Below are positions 24,812-36,597 of a stretch of DNA of 64,000 nucleotides, piece by piece (position 1 is the first letter of the stretch; each line of letters starts with the position of its first letter). The translations under genes and the position numbers were made by a program. The stretch covers positions 57,075 through 121,074 of the forward strand of contig JAMYHX010000067.1 in assembly GCA_025529335.1 (NCBI GenBank), written 5' to 3'. This DNA is from Rhizopus sp. PT2906. Its lineage: Eukaryota; Mucoromycota; Mucoromycetes; Mucorales; Rhizopodaceae. The notes beneath the pieces were generated by a model. The model searched no databases and was not told the origin of the DNA. It saw only the letters and a list, made by a program, of their open reading frames with translations.

Positions 24812-25564
24812 TCATCTTGTTAAAATTATATAATTATCATCAGACACAAAAGACATGTGTCCCATGGTAAGTTCATTCATCTTGTTTATCAACCAAATGT
24901 CAAATCCATCTGTGTTACTAAACCCCTTGGCTGCATCGGGTACAAGTTGTATCTTTTCTATACTCCTACAAATTTGAATCAGCTTGACAATATGTTCATG
25001 TTTCCATGTTTGCTTGGTTGCCAAGGTGATTGATTTCAAACTTGGAGATGCATTTTCAAGTTCAGATAAAAGTGTTTCTGCATGGATATGAACATGACAG
25101 CCTAGGACAAGATCATTCAGCTGAGGGCACTGACAGATGAACCTACCTAGTCTATGAGCATCAATCGATACATAGCTTGTTGAATCTGGAGCAATGAATT
25201 TGATCGTTCTCAGATTTAATCTATCCGGCACATCTAAACAATGATCCGAAAGTGTGTTCCAGCCAGAGACGATCAACTCCTTTAGATTCACACAGTGTGA
25301 TAGAATATACTGAATTACTCCGTCTTGTGCTCCTCGTATATGAATAGAATGAATATCAACAGCATGTCTACCAATGATCGATATCAACTCTTGTACTTTC
25401 CACAACTGCTTGTTTTCTGGCTCTAAATAAATTGATCGCCAATACACAGGATCATCACAATATTCACATAGGCTTCTTGACACTTGGCATAATCGCATGA
25501 TATCTTGACATGACAAGTATGACACAATGACTTGAATTATTTCAATCGGTAACCTTGTCAACAT
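24812..25564 (-). CDS. F-box protein
   Basis: One exon, 250 residues from the ATG at 25564; the frame extends upstream only through a non-ATG, T-rich leader. The N-terminus is an F-box: LTRLPIEIIQVIVSYLSCQDIMRLCQVSR followed by the typical DPVYWRSIYL (residues about 3-45; given here as one motif region). The remainder has irregular leucine-rich segments (CVNLKELIVSGW, CPQLNDLVLGC, SPSLKSITLA, CRSIEKIQLV), as in FBXL-type proteins. F-box proteins recruit substrates to SCF ubiquitin ligases via Skp1; the substrate is unknown. It lies 133 bases downstream of ssl1 on the same strand. Confidence 0.8.
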   Translation of the reverse strand: MLTRLPIEIIQVIVSYLSCQDIMRLCQVSRSLCEYCDDPVYWRSIYLEPENKQLWKVQELISIIGRHAVDIHSIHIRGAQDGVIQYILSHCVNLKELIVSGWNTLSDHCLDVPDRLNLRTIKFIAPDSTSYVSIDAHRLGRFICQCPQLNDLVLGCHVHIHAETLLSELENASPSLKSITLATKQTWKHEHIVKLIQICRSIEKIQLVPDAAKGFSNTDGFDIWLINKMNELTMGHMSFVSDDNYIILTR

Positions 25565-25696
25565 TAGAAAGAGAAAAAATAATAAAAAAAGTTGCAAGGG
25601 TTTTTCACTTTATTTTTATACAAAGGGAAGGAGGGGGAAGAGAGGGGGGAAGTTTCATTTACAAATATAGCTACATCATTTAACCTTTTATTGGTC

Positions 25697-27109
25697 CTAT
25701 TTTCCTACACTCCAGCAACCAGGGCAGTTGTGTAATACTTCATGAACAAAGATGTCACATTCGGTACAGAATTCCTGCTTACACTTCGGACAAGAGAACC
25801 GATTAGTCCCAACAGATACTTCTGATTTATCAAATGGAGCTAAGCATGAGTAACAATGGCTTGCGTGTCCACTAGAGAATGGTTAATCATCTTTAATATT
25901 TATCACTTTATTTTACCTATTAGCTTTCATCTCATCAAAGTTATCCACTGGAAATAAGTGGTGATACGACCGTGCCAAATGAGGTGAAGAGACTAGTGTC
26001 AATCCGCAGATGTCACAATCACTTGGTAGTTCACATACTTTGGATTTACATTGAGGACAAATATAACCTCCTACTGTCAGCCTTGAATGACTTATAAAAG
26101 TGTTAATTCAACCAAACACACTATTTTCATCATTTACCAAACACAAAACGTAGCATGGTCCTCATTCAATCGCTTAGGAAATCCCATTCGAATTAAATTA
26201 GACGTATTCTTGTTTTCAAACATAGCTGGTGGTGGCACAACTTCAAATAACAAGTCTTTATAATGTGCTTCATTCAATACAACACCATAGGTTCCTTTTT
26301 TTCGAATGTTATTAAATGAGAAAAAGTGGTCTTTTCCATTACCTTTTGTTCTCTCACTGAGTGTTCTACAAATCTGTACTTCTGCAGCCAATCCCACCAC
26401 GTTCACTCTGACCATATCCTTTCTTAGTAAATCAATGGTATCGTGTATATCCGACGGATCACAGGTCGTGAGTGACCCAAAGATCAAGAGCACTTCTTTT
26501 GATCCATGACTAGGCACATTCATCATACTCGCTCTTGCCAATTGTAACGCGTTCTGTAGCGAAGGTTCACCACTTGTCTCTGTATTCTTTTTGGATTTCA
26601 ATGCCTTCATATGGTCCGTCGGATTACCACTGAGCTCTGTTAACTTTTCGGCAATACCGTCTCGAGTGATGATGATGCCCATTTGAGATATCGGGTTCTG
26701 ATCAAAAAATTCAACGACGAATTGCTGTGCGTATGTCAAGGTCAACTCGACCCGACTAGGACGAAGATCCTTTTCGTTCATGGCTTCAGATAGATCAAGA
26801 ATGATAAACAAGTGTCGAATGATACCTCTCTGAATCACATCAGTGTCCTTTAGTAATCTACTCACATTTCAGTTTTATTTTATTTTTTTCTTTCAAAAGT
26901 GTGAAAAAAAACCTTCTGCGCTTTCTTTGTTGTTGTAATTGAGAAACGACACTACTTAGGTTTCCTTCGGCATCTTCCTGGAGTACATCCCAACTTCTCT
27001 TATATTCTTCTTCCCAAGAATAGCCTCCAGTAGCCGCTTCGTCTTGTTGTTCGTCATAGGTGTCATCAATGTCTATATAATCCTCATCCAAAGGTTTTCT
27101 AGTTCCCAT
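25697..27109 (-). CDS. ssl1: TFIIH core subunit Ssl1/p44 (GTF2H2)
   Basis: Four exons (27109-26913, 26857-26138, 26090-25917, 25871-25697) give 421 residues, the usual size. Order: an acidic N-terminus; the von Willebrand-like Ssl1 domain (LLKDTDVIQRGIIRHL, FIILDLSEAM, QNPISQMGIIITRDGIAEK); a zinc region (YICPQCKSKVCELPSDC, CDICGLTLVSSPHLARSYHHLFP); and the C-terminal RING-like finger (HCYSCLAPF, SCPKCKQEFCTECD, HNCPGC). p44 stimulates the XPD helicase and serves nucleotide excision repair and RNA polymerase II initiation. Splice choices restore RRLLKD and the cysteine spacing. It is divergent from the decayed gene at 27283, with 173 bases between. Confidence 0.94.
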
Positions 27110-27282
27110 TTACAAACAACAACAACAAAAAAAAAAGAAACGGAGTTTGGGTGTATGTGTTTTTTCTTTTTTTAAATACAGAGAATAAATAAGGGGAAAT
27201 ATAGCCGATGGCCAGCGTCCAGTACATTTATCCACCACATAGTCTCAGAATAGACAGCTGATTCCAGTATACACTATATCAA

Positions 27283-28368
27283 ATGCCTCAGCCTAATTTT
27301 GAAGACATATTAACGGCACAACTACCAGGAGTCATGGACTTTCGCAATATAACGCCCAAGCTTTTCCGGAACCCCAAGTTACGTCCCATTGACTCATCAC
27401 CGGCCCACTATCCGCGTGGCTCTGCTTCGGTATGGCGCGCCTTTTATTTATCATCAACAGCTATTTGTATACTTCATCTGCTCGTTCCTTCTCAGAGGAT
27501 TGAACTTTTTATCCAAAAACTAGGTGTATTACATGGCCTCTTCTATACTTTTCATTTGCTTCACAAGACTGATGTACAAGGAACACCCTACTCTTCTACT
27601 GTCATCGCCTTGCTTCCTCTGCCATATGTATTTTAGCATGCACCTGTTGATTATTGAATTAATTCAAATCGACATCGACGAGACACGATAGGCCATTTAT
27701 CTTTAATCCAGCGATAAGCTTTCTCCGACCTATGCTACGAACTGATATCCTCAGTTTCCCGGGTCTATCTCGGAGGCTGCTTCGGGGTATCCATGACTCT
27801 ACAGCTAATATGCGGAATTCGGTTATCAATCAAGGTCAGTCCGATGGTCGTGTGGATTTTGACCCTTTTATGGAAGCCTTTTGAAAATCCCCCCTCATGG
27901 TCTTAATGCAACTCCAGAAAGTTTCGTCAAGAGATAATTCTGAAAATGCTCTTCCAATCTGTACATCTTGAGATTATCTCAACTACATGGGCGTCTTTTT
28001 GGCGAATAGTTATGCCCTTGGAAGCGCGACCGTTATGGTTCAGATTCACAGTCTGCCAGTCGTACCTACTGCTCAGCGACACTTTTTTATTTATTGTCCT
28101 AAGAAATGGAATGTTTGGTTACAAATATTGTCTGTTTTCCGTGCTCGGTTTGTCTCCCAATCGCAACGATCTTCAACGCATGGTCTTTCAACTGCCACAA
28201 CCGTCATTATCACACGACGACAAATTATGGCAGCTTTTGTCTTGTACTCTTTTATGCATCTGGCGTCATCACTGGAATTATGTACTTAACGGCCGTCCTT
28301 TTATGACTTCAATAGTGGTAGTAGCAGTCTCGTCAGCTCTGAGCTACCTTTTCATCAAAAGGGCATGA
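27283..28368 (+). pseudogene. Decayed multi-pass membrane protein gene
   Basis: One frame carries protein-like sequence across the whole stretch but is broken by stops near 27634, 27655, 27715 and 27904: 118 codons from the ATG at 27283 (MPQPNFEDILTAQLPG; RAFYLSSTAICILHLLV), about 62 codons (GCFGVSMTLQLICGIRL; VVWILTLLWKPFENPP) and 154 codons (FRFTVCQSYLLLSDTFLF; SIVVVAVSSALSYLF). Other frames between 27640 and 27800 also look coding (RPFIFNPAISFLRPML), so frameshifts are likely too. Hydrophobic segments point to a membrane enzyme. A wax-synthase-like protein crossed my mind, but the expected active-site RWHQ is not visible. No intron set I tried repaired it. Confidence 0.4.
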
Positions 28369-28609
28369 GTTCTACTTATGTTTTCTGAATAGTCTCCCCT
28401 TTCTGAGATCGACTACTCTGCCCCTCTCTTCAAGATACAGCATCTTTACCTTCGAGTCCAGAGGGAGGCTTTTAGATACTTCCTTCATTCTTTGAACTGG
28501 TCAGGGCAAAACGATGCAATAAAAGCATCACGTGCCTATAATAGTTATTTATATTTTATAAATATCTTTAATCGTATATGTAGAGAAAATCAGAAAAAGG
28601 AGAACAGGG

Positions 28610-29041
28610 TTAAAGAGGTAAACTATTTCTTCTCGTATTTTCTCTTGTTTCCATATCAATGGGATCTTCTTCTTCTTGTTCTTTTTCCAAGTCAGCCTTC
28701 AAGATATGTTTTGCATGATTGGTTGTCATGTTTGTAAAATAAAGAGGTCCACTCAAATTGCTGGTATCTATTGTCAACTTTGGTCGTTTACTTGTGAATT
28801 TAGCTTTTCTTTTCGGTGAGCTTTCAAAGAAATTGATGGATAAAAGAATAAATGGATCCTGTTTGTGTTCTTTAGGTGAAGAAGGCATATCAAAAAGTAA
28901 TCCATCTCTGTCTGATCGAGAGTAATAAGTAATGATTTGAGGTTGAGTACAGAATCGAACATGTAATTGACTGGAAGTACGTCTTCTTTTACGAGATGAT
29001 GCAAGACATGAAATAATAGTTTTAGAAGTATCAATGGCCAT
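28610..29041 (-). CDS. Small protein of unknown function
   Basis: One exon, 143 residues from the ATG at 29041. It has a basic patch (SSRKRRRTSS), then HVRFCTQPQIITYYSRSD, which contains an RVxF-like HVRF that could dock protein phosphatase 1 (speculative), a second basic patch (SPKRKAKFTSKRPK) and an acidic C-terminal end (DLEKEQEEEDPIDME). I do not recognise a family. The composition fits a nuclear regulatory protein. It converges on the decayed gene to its left. Confidence 0.6.
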   Translation of the reverse strand: MAIDTSKTIISCLASSRKRRRTSSQLHVRFCTQPQIITYYSRSDRDGLLFDMPSSPKEHKQDPFILLSINFFESSPKRKAKFTSKRPKLTIDTSNLSGPLYFTNMTTNHAKHILKADLEKEQEEEDPIDMETRENTRRNSLPL

Positions 29042-29353
29042 GATGTTTATATAAAGAAAAAAGAGAGAAAGAAACAACAATAAACACCCTTATATACCCA
29101 TAAACATATCCCTCTCCTCTCTTTCTCTATTTCTTTATCTCATTTGTATATAAAAATAGAATAAAAAACAAGGGGAATAAAAGGGATGAAGTTGGCGGGT
29201 CGATGATGTTGTGTTTGCGTTAATTTAACCCTGAAAATAAAAATACATCAAAATTCATTATAACTTTTAGATCATTTTACAATTGTTTCTCTTAAATGTT
29301 TACATTTCTTTTACAAGATAAAGTGGAATGTTGACAAGAAAAAAAAAAGTTTA
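29042..29353. promoter_or_regulatory. Gap between small protein start and AGTRAP-like stop
   Basis: 312 AT-rich bases. Contains purine-rich leader sequence just upstream of 29041 and AATAAA-like sites. Nothing else seen. Confidence 0.35.
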
Positions 29354-29455
29354 TTATGCAAATTCACTACTATCAGCATCACGAACATTCTGGTATCCAC
29401 CTGAAGGAAATGCACCTGGTGCTTCAGACCAATCTAGCATATTTGTATAACGTTA

Positions 29456-29489
<34 letters not shown>

Positions 29490-30086
29490 CATTGGATGCA
29501 TGTATGATCTTACTTCCTGCACTAAATGAGTCTCCTCTTTCTTGAAGTTGAACGATACCTGCATAGACGGAGAGAGGCTATATATAGAATATAAATGACA
29601 GTTTATGCTTTTTAAGAATATATCATACTTTGACAATAAAGCTTATATAGTTGAAGCTAGATAAAAAAGATGAGCATAGCAAACAAGAAATGATATTCAA
29701 TTTACAATAGAGCAAAGCCAAATCCACTTTCCCCTTGAGGATTTCCAGTGTGTAAATAAAACCATATCAAATCCAACACGATACTCAAGCCAAGAATACC
29801 AGTAAACTAGGATAGATGAGTTTGTTGTATATATATGATTTTCATTATGTTTACTGTTTTCAACGGTGAGTTTGATTCATGATAATTGTATGCCCAAAAC
29901 CCAAAGAAAAAGATAGGAATATTATAAGTTGGATTGGAAGCTATCGCACCAAAAAGTGAAAGTGCCTTACAAAGGAGCTTTTTTTAACTTTTTTTTTTCT
30001 CATGTCAATGTTGCCACACTTACTAAATGTAAACCTAATAAACTGGCTAAATTAGCCTGTTGAACCAACTGTCGAATCACGTCCAT
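29354..30086 (-). CDS. AGTRAP-like small multi-pass membrane protein
   Basis: Six short exons (30086-30024, 29965-29855, 29806-29706, 29656-29629, 29577-29514, 29433-29354) keep phase and give 148 residues. Four hydrophobic segments fit (LSLFGAIASNP, IFFFGFWAYNY, ILGLSIVLDLIWFYL, NYISFIVKPLSVYAGIV). The order LSIVLDLIW, then IVKPLSVYAGIVQLQERG, then SEAPGAF resembles animal type-1 angiotensin II receptor-associated protein (AGTRAP family, PF06396), which sits in endomembranes. The fungal role is unknown; a signalling link to angiotensin is not implied. The intron between exons 5 and 6 contains an about 30-base poly-T run (plus strand 29459-29489). Confidence 0.75.
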
Positions 30087-30152
30087 TAAATAGGAAAAAG
30101 AAAGAAAAAGCGAGAGAAAGAGAAAGAAAATAAAAAGCAGCCGTGTGACACT

Positions 30153-30680
30153 TTAATGATGTGGATTGTCATAAAATATGGCTTTGGGTTTGAATTCAGG
30201 AGCATTCAGATTGAGTTGAGGTTTCCTTTTTGGTTCCTGTATTATCGTACGCGTATCTTGTTTTCGCATGGTATCTATAACGGATTGGATCACTTGGCTT
30301 TGATCGTCAATTAAATCATCTAAACTGCAGGTAAATTCAATAGGTTTCACTGCAGATTCTTCAGCCATCAAAACAGTAAAATCTATAACTAGGTCATTTA
30401 TTTCTTTATTTGTAGTTGATGATGATGATGATATATCAGTGGTTGTAGTAGTGGTAGCAGTAGTAGCAGTGGTAGTAGTAGCAGCAGCAGTATTGGTATT
30501 TGTTGTTGGGAAATGAAATCGATCAACTTTCATGATGCTTCCAGGTGGATCACTAATGTCTAAAAGGAGCTTATTGTCCTTGCTGTTATTATTATTATTA
30601 TTTGATTGAAATATATTCTTTTGTTCATTTGAAAGCTTGTCAAGCTGTCTTATCCAAAAGTCTGAATCAGAAGTGTTCAT
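30153..30680 (-). CDS. PAM2-motif protein, probable poly(A)-binding-protein partner
   Basis: One exon, 175 residues. Much of it is low complexity (Asn run, about 25 Thr/Ala residues, Ser run). Near the C-terminus the sequence LNLNAPEFKPKA matches the PAM2 consensus (LNxxAxEFxP) that binds the MLLE domain of poly(A)-binding protein; it is seen in Paip2, ataxin-2 and eRF3-type proteins. An acidic-hydrophobic stretch (TCSLDDLIDDQSQVIQSV) precedes it. I infer a role in translation or mRNA decay; no enzyme domain is present. The start lies 168 bases from the start of the divergent mitochondrial peptidase gene, so the two probably share a promoter. Confidence 0.75.
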   Translation of the reverse strand: MNTSDSDFWIRQLDKLSNEQKNIFQSNNNNNNSKDNKLLLDISDPPGSIMKVDRFHFPTTNTNTAAATTTTATTATTTTTTDISSSSSTTNKEINDLVIDFTVLMAEESAVKPIEFTCSLDDLIDDQSQVIQSVIDTMRKQDTRTIIQEPKRKPQLNLNAPEFKPKAIFYDNPHH

Positions 30681-30848
30681 GAATAGACCACAGGAAAAGA
30701 AAGCAGGTAACTGCTGTTGATTGGATCTTAGTCAGCATTGGGCCAATCATTTATCAATTGCTGTGACCTCTCTTTTAGTGTATTTTTGGCCCCCTAGGTA
30801 GATTTCCCTGCTTGCTAAAAAAAAAAAGGTGTACCTTTATTAAATAGA

Positions 30849-32336
30849 ATGGCATCGAAACTTTTACTACCCAAAGCATCTAAACTATGGCTTAACAATT
30901 TACGACCTGTAAGGATTGAATATTTATGATTTGCAAATAGTCTAATATTTACTTTTAGCATGGTCGTCATTTAGCTACAGCTACTCAACTTCTTCCAACG
31001 CTGCGTAAAACTATTTTGCCAAATGGCTTCACCGTAGCTACTGAAGAGAACCCAGCTTGTCAAACAGCCACAGTGGGTGTATGGATTGATGCAGGTTCAC
31101 GAGCCGAGAACGTCAAGAACAATGGTTCAGCTCACTTTTTAGAACACATGGCATTCAAGGTAAATATGCCAACATAATAAAGGAACGATGTATATAAATA
31201 TATCTTAGGGAACACGATCGAGATCTCAAAGAGACTTGGAATTACAAATTGAAAACATGGGTGGACACTTGAATGCATACACTTCTCGTGAACAAACTGT
31301 TTATTATGCAAAGGCATTTAAATACGACGTACCACAAGCTGTGGAGATCTTATCAGATATTCTTCAAAACTCGACTTTAGACCCAGGCGCGATTGAAAGA
31401 GAACGAGATGTGATCCTTCGTGAACAAGAAGAAGTAGAGAAACAGATGGAAGAAGTTGTATTTGATCACTTGCATGCAACTGCCTTTAAGAATGAACCTC
31501 TAGGATTGACCATTTTGGGACCTAAAGAAAACATTCAGACACTGACTCGAACGGATTTGTCAGATTATATCAAAGCAAATTATACAGGCGAAAGAATGAT
31601 CCTTGTTGGAGCAGGAGGTGTAGACCATGACGCTCTGGTTAGGTTAGCTGAGAGCCATTTTGGTCAGCTACCCAACAAGCTGAATGAATTAACCAGCAAG
31701 AGTGCGATGAAAAAGGCAGTATTTACCGGAGAAGAGTTTAGATTACATGATCCTCAGTCAAAGCAAGCATACATTGCCGTCGCCGTCGAAGGTGCAAGTT
31801 GGACCTCTCCTGACTATTTCCCGTTACTGGTGATGCAATCTATCATTGGTTCGTGGGATCGATCACTAGGAGCAACTGGTCAACTGGATTCTCGTCTTTC
31901 GTCTGTCCTACATAATCAACAACTTGCCAACTCGTTCATGACGTTCAATACATCCTACAAGGATACAGGTCTTTGGGGTATTTACATGATCACAGAAAAT
32001 AAGAACCGTATTGGTGATTTATTGGAAGCAACAAAGAGAGAATGGCATAGACTCTGCACATCTGTTACAGAACATGAAGTGCAGCGTGCCAAGCAACAAT
32101 TGAAGGCAGGCCTCTTATTGAGCTTGGATGGCAGTACGCCTATCGCAGAGGACATTGGCAGGCAGTTACTTACCTCAGGCGAACGCTTATCGCCCAAACA
32201 GGTAGAGGAGTTGGTATCGAGAGTGAGTGTAGAGGACGTTCGTAGGGTTGCTAGAGAACATCTAGAAAAGGAAGCTGCTGTGGTTGGTATTGGGGCCATT
32301 GACAACATGCCTGAATTTAATCGTATCCACGTGTGA
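30849..32336 (+). CDS. mas1: Mitochondrial processing peptidase beta subunit
   Basis: Three exons (30849-30908, 30959-31159, 31209-32336) give 462 residues. The N-terminus is a basic, amphipathic presequence (MASKLLLPKASKLW; LNNLRPHGRHLATATQ). The zinc-binding HxxEH motif of the M16 family is HFLEH at residues 79-83 in NNGSAHFLEHMAFKGT, which identifies the catalytic beta subunit; the alpha subunit lacks it. Further marks: NMGGHLNAYTSREQTVYYAK and VDHDALVRLAESHFG. The enzyme removes matrix presequences from imported proteins. Cleavage of its own presequence is expected near residues 25-30 but cannot be placed exactly. Confidence 0.95.
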
Positions 32337-32556
32337 GATAAGACTACTAAATAAACCTAAGCATGCGTAAATTTTTTATTCTCCTATTGGTCGAAATGAA
32401 GTTTTGTGTACAGGTACATTAAGCAAATGAAAGTAAGCAACGGTCCAGGTTTTGGTTATCCTATTGGCCTTGTATTTATAAAGGAAAAAAACAACTATAA
32501 AGTAACATATAACCATAGTTACTCTACTTTCTTTTCTTTCTTCCATTACTGTCGTC

Positions 32557-35500
32557 ATGGCAAGTTATTATCATCATAAAAATCAAACACAGATGTCGTT
32601 CAGTAACAATAACAATACTTCAAGAAGAGTTGATTCAACTGTAACTTCTTTATCTTCAAGTTCTTCTTCTTCGGCACATTCAAGGGGCTCTAATAAAAAC
32701 AACACAAGGCTACTCAGTACAGGAGACTATGATAGTCTATACAGAGTACCCAGCTCACCTACCACAGAAAGTTACTACTCTTCTTATCCTCGTCGAGAGG
32801 CTTCTCTCAGCAGCAGTAGTCAATATAACAACAACAACCAGTATGATTCTCGATCAGCCTATATCGACTCACTACCGCCCGTGCCCGTTGCTTCATCATC
32901 CAATAGATCTCGTCAGCGTCTGGAACAGTGTCCAGAAGAGGAAGAAACACAGAGATACCCGATTTTCCCACCTACAGAAGAGATGCTTCAAAAAGCTAGA
33001 TCCAAGATGAACGAAGCAGAATTACGACCGTTAAAGGTGATCTATGCCGGAGACGCCATCTACAAACCAGACAGAGGAATCCTAAGTAAAACGAAACGAG
33101 CCCACTTTGTCTTGACACCAAAATATTTGCTCGTATACAAGTCTGCTCAAAAGGCGAGAGGCGAGATTGACTTTTTCGAGAATCAAGCCATCAGCACTAA
33201 GTCAAGCAAACAGAACATGGTCGATAAGGATCGTATATTTTTATGCCTTTCCGACATTTACGCTATTCACTCCGTGGTGACCGCAGTGCACACCTTCCGC
33301 ATAGATTACCTCCATCCGCAGTCGCAGCAACCATTCTCACACACCTTAACGGCTGATACTAGTAAAGAGTGCCAACAGTGGATCCAGGCTCTTCGTGCGG
33401 CCGTTAGTGTCTATCATCCTTCGATGAGTACAGTCACAACAAGTGAACGCTACGCAGCAATTGATCGAGTGTCAAAGCACGCGGATGTATTTAACAATAC
33501 GGATGATATGAACATGTTCAAGGTCGTGTTTAAGGAAAAGCGATACAAGACAGCTGCAGATGCGCCTCGTGAGTTCTTTTTGCCGATCATTCTCGCTTTT
33601 GGCAAATTTAGCTTTTATCTCTTACCGGTGACAGTAACAGATGATGAATACCGTAAGGCAGTCGAACGAGATCGATTTGGGTACCTTGCCATCCAATCCA
33701 TCCGATACGATAATGTGGATGATACCGTCTGTATTGAAGTTCGACAGGTCAACAAGAAGAGTCGACAGCTCGTATTTGCATCCACCTTTTGTGAAGACAT
33801 TCTCCGCTACTTTTACCGCGCTATTAACTCTATTGTTCCCAGTAATCCTCTGCCGCTCTATCAATTCTCGGTACCCGATCATATCAAAAAGGCTCATATC
33901 ATGCCATTTAGGATAGCACCTGATATCGATGATGAGATGACGGGTCACGATGATGAAGAAATGCAGTCATTCAATATCATCTTGCGTGCTTATACGGCTG
34001 CTTTAAATCTAAACAAGTCTCGGTTCCGCTATACGATCACGGGTCCCTTAAAGTCAAAGCAATTTGTTCTCTTGCCTCCTAATGAAATAAATGGATCACC
34101 TTCTACCTATCAAAAGCATGAGCTGCTCGCTTTATTCAAGACGATACAAGCAAACGTAAATAAATTGAATAGAAAAAGATATTTTTTGTTGCTTACAACC
34201 CCACTTATAGACTTTCTTCCAAGAAGTATGTTTTGCCAATCATTCTTTAGATATCCTTGAGAACTGGAAAGTAGAATCAAATGATGGTTGGGCTATCAAT
34301 ATCGATCATCCCTTGAACGATGAAAGCGTCTTGTGCAACGAACTTTACAGTCTGTTAACTAGTACCAAAGTACTTCGTAAGCTGGATCTTACAAATTGCT
34401 CAATTGGTAGATCTTTACCTGAAGGAACGGCAAAAAGGTCATCTGCTATAGCCACTATCGGTACAATCATGCAAGCAGGGAATACAAATCTGAGTCGTCT
34501 CAGTCTTGGAAAAAACATCATTTCCGAAGTCGATTTCCAGAGTCTGATCGAAGGCATCAAGAAGCATAAAAAGTCTATCAAGGAGCTCTATTTGCACGAG
34601 TGTGGCTTGACCAAGACGATGATCGAGAAAGTACTTTGGACGCTGATGGAAAAGAACCCTGAGCAAGTCATCTGTTTGGATATCTCTACAGAAACTAAGA
34701 ATATGATGATTGATCCTGAGGTTGTGTCCAAAATAGTGTCACACTTTAGACGGCTTGAAATACTGCGTATGCGTGGCCATGATCTGATTGGTTTGAAGTA
34801 TCGATTTGATCTGGAGAACAGCCATCTTCGCGAGCTCGATATCAGTGGGTCCCCAATGAGTACGGACACGGTCTCTCGGTTATGTAGGTGGATGCAAACT
34901 CCTGCGTTCAATGGCATTGAAGCGCTTCATTTGAGCGGCTGCGGCCTCAATGGTCGTCATGTCTATGAACTCTTGTGCAGCGTCAGCCAGTCGGGCAATC
35001 GACAGATGCACCTGAACCTCAGCAACAACCCGATCATGAAGGAGGTCATGCACTTGCCCAAACTTCACTCAGCTATCCTCCAAGGAGAAGGACCCTGCTC
35101 GATCTCGTTTGCTGGTATCGAATGGGACGACTCAACGCTTCGTGAATTCATTGACTGCTTAAGAGATAATCAAACCATATCTCATATTATCCTTTCTGAT
35201 ATCAAGCTGAAGGACACAGACGAAATCTCTGAAGATACCGTTCGTATGCTTACATCTCTCTTTGAAAGAAACACCTGCATCAAAGAAATGGAGCTCAACT
35301 TTAAGGAAAACAAAATTACAAGATCACACTATAGTCAAAATTATACCAAACCTCTGCTTACTGGTGCACTAGTGCAAGCACTCTATGGTCTTCGTCATAA
35401 CTACACGCTACAATACTTGGATATCTCTGGCCTAGGAATGGAAGACGCTGGTGCTATGGCTTTGGCACGAGTGTTGAGAACAAATAGAACACTTCAATCA

Positions 35501-36597
35501 ATCATTATTGATGACAATAATGTAAGATGACTTTGATTTTACATATCACAAACTCATGATTATTATAGATTACTATTGAAGGGTACCGTCAACTTACCAA
35601 AGTTATTCAAGATATAGCTACTCAAGTCATTGATATACCCATGCCTCGTAATGATCTTCGATTCCAGCTTCAGTATCTTGCTTATCGTATTGAGGAACTC
35701 CTCATTTCCATCAACGAAGCACAGTTCTTCCTGATCCATACGGTAGCCAGCGACAAGAAGCGAGCCAAGACGCGTGAACTTGAAATCCTTATCCAAGAAC
35801 GCAAATCGTGCGAGCTTGCTTTGAAGAATATCGAAGGTGTAGTTCAAAATCTGATGATAACCATTCAAAAGAACATGAGAAATTATGAAGAACAGCATTC
35901 TCGCAATATGGAATTTCAGTTACAAGCTCAAGCTGCTGCTCAAGAACTAGCTATTGCTCAGGTCCGTCTTCAGAGTGGCAGAGCCAATTCTGTCAATAGC
36001 TTCAACTTGAGCGCAGTCGGTGGCAGGCACGGAAGTAGTAGTTCAGCCAGTAGCACGACCAGTAGCGTCCGTGGAGGAGCTGTTGGAAGGAAGAACTCGA
36101 CAGGAGGTGCTTATCCTCGATTGGGTACTTACCATCCTCTGACCAGAGCATCAACCATTCTGAATTCTGATTACTATCCTCGCTCTGTTTCTTCGCCCAT
36201 TTCTCCTAGTTTCCCCACCAGTACAAGTATTGACTCAAGAATGTTTTCAGCTCGTAATCGAGACGATGACATGTTCAACAAACCTCACTCTTATGGATCT
36301 CAGCCACCGGTAACACCTTCGACTGATCAATACTACCGACAGGACTATCTGGATAGTTCCTCTGGTCTTATTTCTCCTCCACTTGGCATGAGTTTTGGTA
36401 CGAGGCATGTGGATGATCCTGGGTTCATTAGTGATTTTGGCTATGTAGATGATTTTGAACTTGGTGTAGAAGCTGCTTATTCTGATGTGCAAAAGCCTAG
36501 TGCAAGTGTAACAGATCTTGACTCGATTTGGGATGAGGACAGAGTTGTAGATCACTTCTCAAGAAAGCTATATTTACCACCTGACGCTCGAGAATAA
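32557..36597 (+). CDS. PH-domain and leucine-rich-repeat protein (CARMIL-like layout)
   Basis: Three exons (32557-34155, 34211-35521, 35569-36597) give 1312 residues. Residues 1-150 are Ser/Asn-rich. A PH-like domain spans about 165-290 (SKTKRAHFVLTPKYLLVYKS; TADTSKECQQWIQALRAAV). A second, poorly defined domain follows (about 320-440). Leucine-rich repeats of ribonuclease-inhibitor type run from about 590 to 1000 (LRKLDLTNCSIG, LSRLSLGKNIIS, LHLSGCGLNGRHVYELL, LQYLDISGLGMEDAGAMALA). A coiled coil (about 1020-1110) and a Ser/Tyr-rich tail end the protein. The order resembles CARMIL-type actin regulators but no capping-protein motif was found. A homologous family is common in fungi with little functional data. 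Confidence 0.8.
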
